DNA of 23,537 nt from Hallerella sp964587155. GTDB lineage: Bacteria; Fibrobacterota; Fibrobacteria; Fibrobacterales; Fibrobacteraceae. The stretch lies in the NCBI GenBank assembly GCA_964587155.1, contig CAZPKF010000026.1, positions 1-23,537 of the forward strand. The letters run 5' to 3'. Positions within the stretch are counted from its first letter, which is position 1; each line of letters opens with the position of its first letter. Of the stretch, positions 23,268-23,537 are shown in pieces. A program made the translations under genes and the position numbers. A model generated the notes under the pieces. The model was not told the origin of the DNA, made no database searches, and saw nothing but the letters and a program-made list of their open reading frames with translations.

Positions 23268-23301
23268 AAAGCCGTAAGGACTCTTTCCAAACGGCTTTTT
23301 T
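23268..23301 (+). terminator. Intrinsic terminator of the pepA-guaA operon
   Basis: AAAGCCGT (23268-23275) pairs with ACGGCTTT (23291-23298), with an inner GGA/TCC helix, followed by continuous T to 23301. Confidence 0.85.
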
Positions 23302-23366
23302 CGTTAGACAAGGAGATTTTACCCACCCCAGCCGAACTTCGGCATAATCGGCCTATTTTGCCGTAA

Positions 23367-23492
23367 CGAAGAAGCTTTGCGAAAACAATGATTGCTGCTC
23401 TCGTCAAAATTGCGCAAGGACTTGAGCGTTTAACTCCATTAGAGTATATTTCTAGACAAATGGGCTTAAGTGTCAAAATGAAACCTGAATAA
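23367..23492 (+). pseudogene. Possible 3' remnant of a transposase/integrase gene
   Basis: An open stretch of 41 codons ends in TAA at 23490-23492. Its product includes LERLTPLEYISRQMGL, similar in style to the LTPxEYL C-terminus of DDE-type (IS3/IS481-like) transposases. The rest of the gene is absent, because a stop lies directly upstream. The similarity is short and could be chance. Confidence 0.25.
23422..23450 (+). promoter_or_regulatory. Promoter candidate pointing out of the window
   Basis: TTGAGC (23422-23427) and TATATT (23445-23450) are separated by 17 bases. ACTC-CATTA-GAGT, an imperfect echo of the MerR-type dyad arms upstream of the DXS-like gene, lies at 23433-23445. A gene would be expected to the right of the window edge. 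Confidence 0.4.
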
Positions 23493-23535
23493 GGCCTCAT
23501 TTTCATTTAAGTGTCATTTGGAGACCCGGTTTCAT
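23466..23535. repeat. Cluster of short direct and inverted repeats
   Basis: The direct repeat TTAAGTGTCA occurs at 23466-23475 and 23507-23516. The inverted pair AAAATGA (23475-23481) and TCATTTT (23497-23503) lies between them. ATGAAACC (from about 23479) is mirrored by GGTTTCAT near 23528-23535. This may be the end of an insertion sequence or a regulatory region; the window stops too soon to decide. Confidence 0.35.
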
Positions 23536-23537
23536 AT

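Larger units (their letters stand above)
23302..23537. other. Region after the guaA terminator with no intact gene
   Basis: No convincing complete gene is present. The region contains a possible 3' coding remnant (23367-23492), an outward promoter candidate (23422-23450) and a cluster of short repeats near the right edge (23466-23535). An 83-codon minus-strand frame here overlaps the terminator and shows no family pattern. Confidence 0.6.

Noticed and set aside
23255..23506. 83-codon minus-strand frame at the right end
   Set aside because: It runs through the guaA terminator, has no family pattern and no ribosome site.
1..23537. CRISPR arrays, tRNA/rRNA genes, phage genes, toxin-antitoxin pairs
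   Set aside because: No regularly spaced repeats, no RNA-gene motifs and no such protein families were seen on either strand.

Overview
The window reads as chromosome from an anaerobic, Gram-negative-type bacterium, most likely a Fibrobacter-like member of the Fibrobacterota. That placement is an inference. It rests on two oxygen-independent radical-SAM routes (ThiH and HemN), lipoprotein signal peptides, a recurrent TATCTTTGCC / TATATT-type -10 element, and the style of the surface-glycan genes. No rRNA, tRNA, CRISPR array or intact mobile element was seen. Coding density is very high, and many gene pairs overlap by ATGA, GTGA or TGATG.

Layout, left to right. (1) 1-1979 (+): the 3' third of dnaK, an intrinsic terminator, then dnaJ. 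(2) 2000-5435 (+): three translationally coupled genes, namely a C39-like cysteine peptidase, a RimK-like ATP-grasp ligase with an RLAN-type N-terminus, and a GCS2-family carboxylate-amine ligase. This is a candidate pathway for making and processing a small peptide or amide metabolite, and is the least characterised system here. (3) 9134-5432 (-): a thiS-thiF-thiG-thiH-thiE operon that makes the thiazole half of thiamine and joins it to the pyrimidine. It sits behind a TPP riboswitch and a well-spaced promoter. (4) 9201-9902 (+): an N-formylglutamate amidohydrolase-family protein, divergent from the thi operon. (5) 14268-9936 (-): a GT-C-like membrane glycosyltransferase fused to a C-terminal NPCBM domain, a MurG/MGT-like glycosyltransferase, and a DUF4261-like protein. 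(6) 15170-14337 (-): a lipoprotein with its own promoter and terminator. (7) 16598-15237 (-): hemN. (8) 16646-18012 (+): an NlpC/P60 lipoprotein coupled to prephenate dehydratase. (9) 18076-19839 (+): a short DXS-like thiamine-diphosphate enzyme behind a MerR-type promoter. (10) 19920-23200 (+): leucyl aminopeptidase coupled to a long, eukaryote-type GMP synthase, ended by a strong terminator. (11) 23302-23537: no intact gene; repeats, an outward promoter candidate and a possible transposase remnant.

The points most worth following are the C39/ATP-grasp/GCS2 operon, the DXS paralogue that lacks the substrate-phosphate arginines and has a MerR-like 19-bp-spacer dyad promoter, the GT-C/NPCBM fusion, the human-type GMP synthase, and the contrast between apparently leaderless first genes and Shine-Dalgarno-led internal genes.
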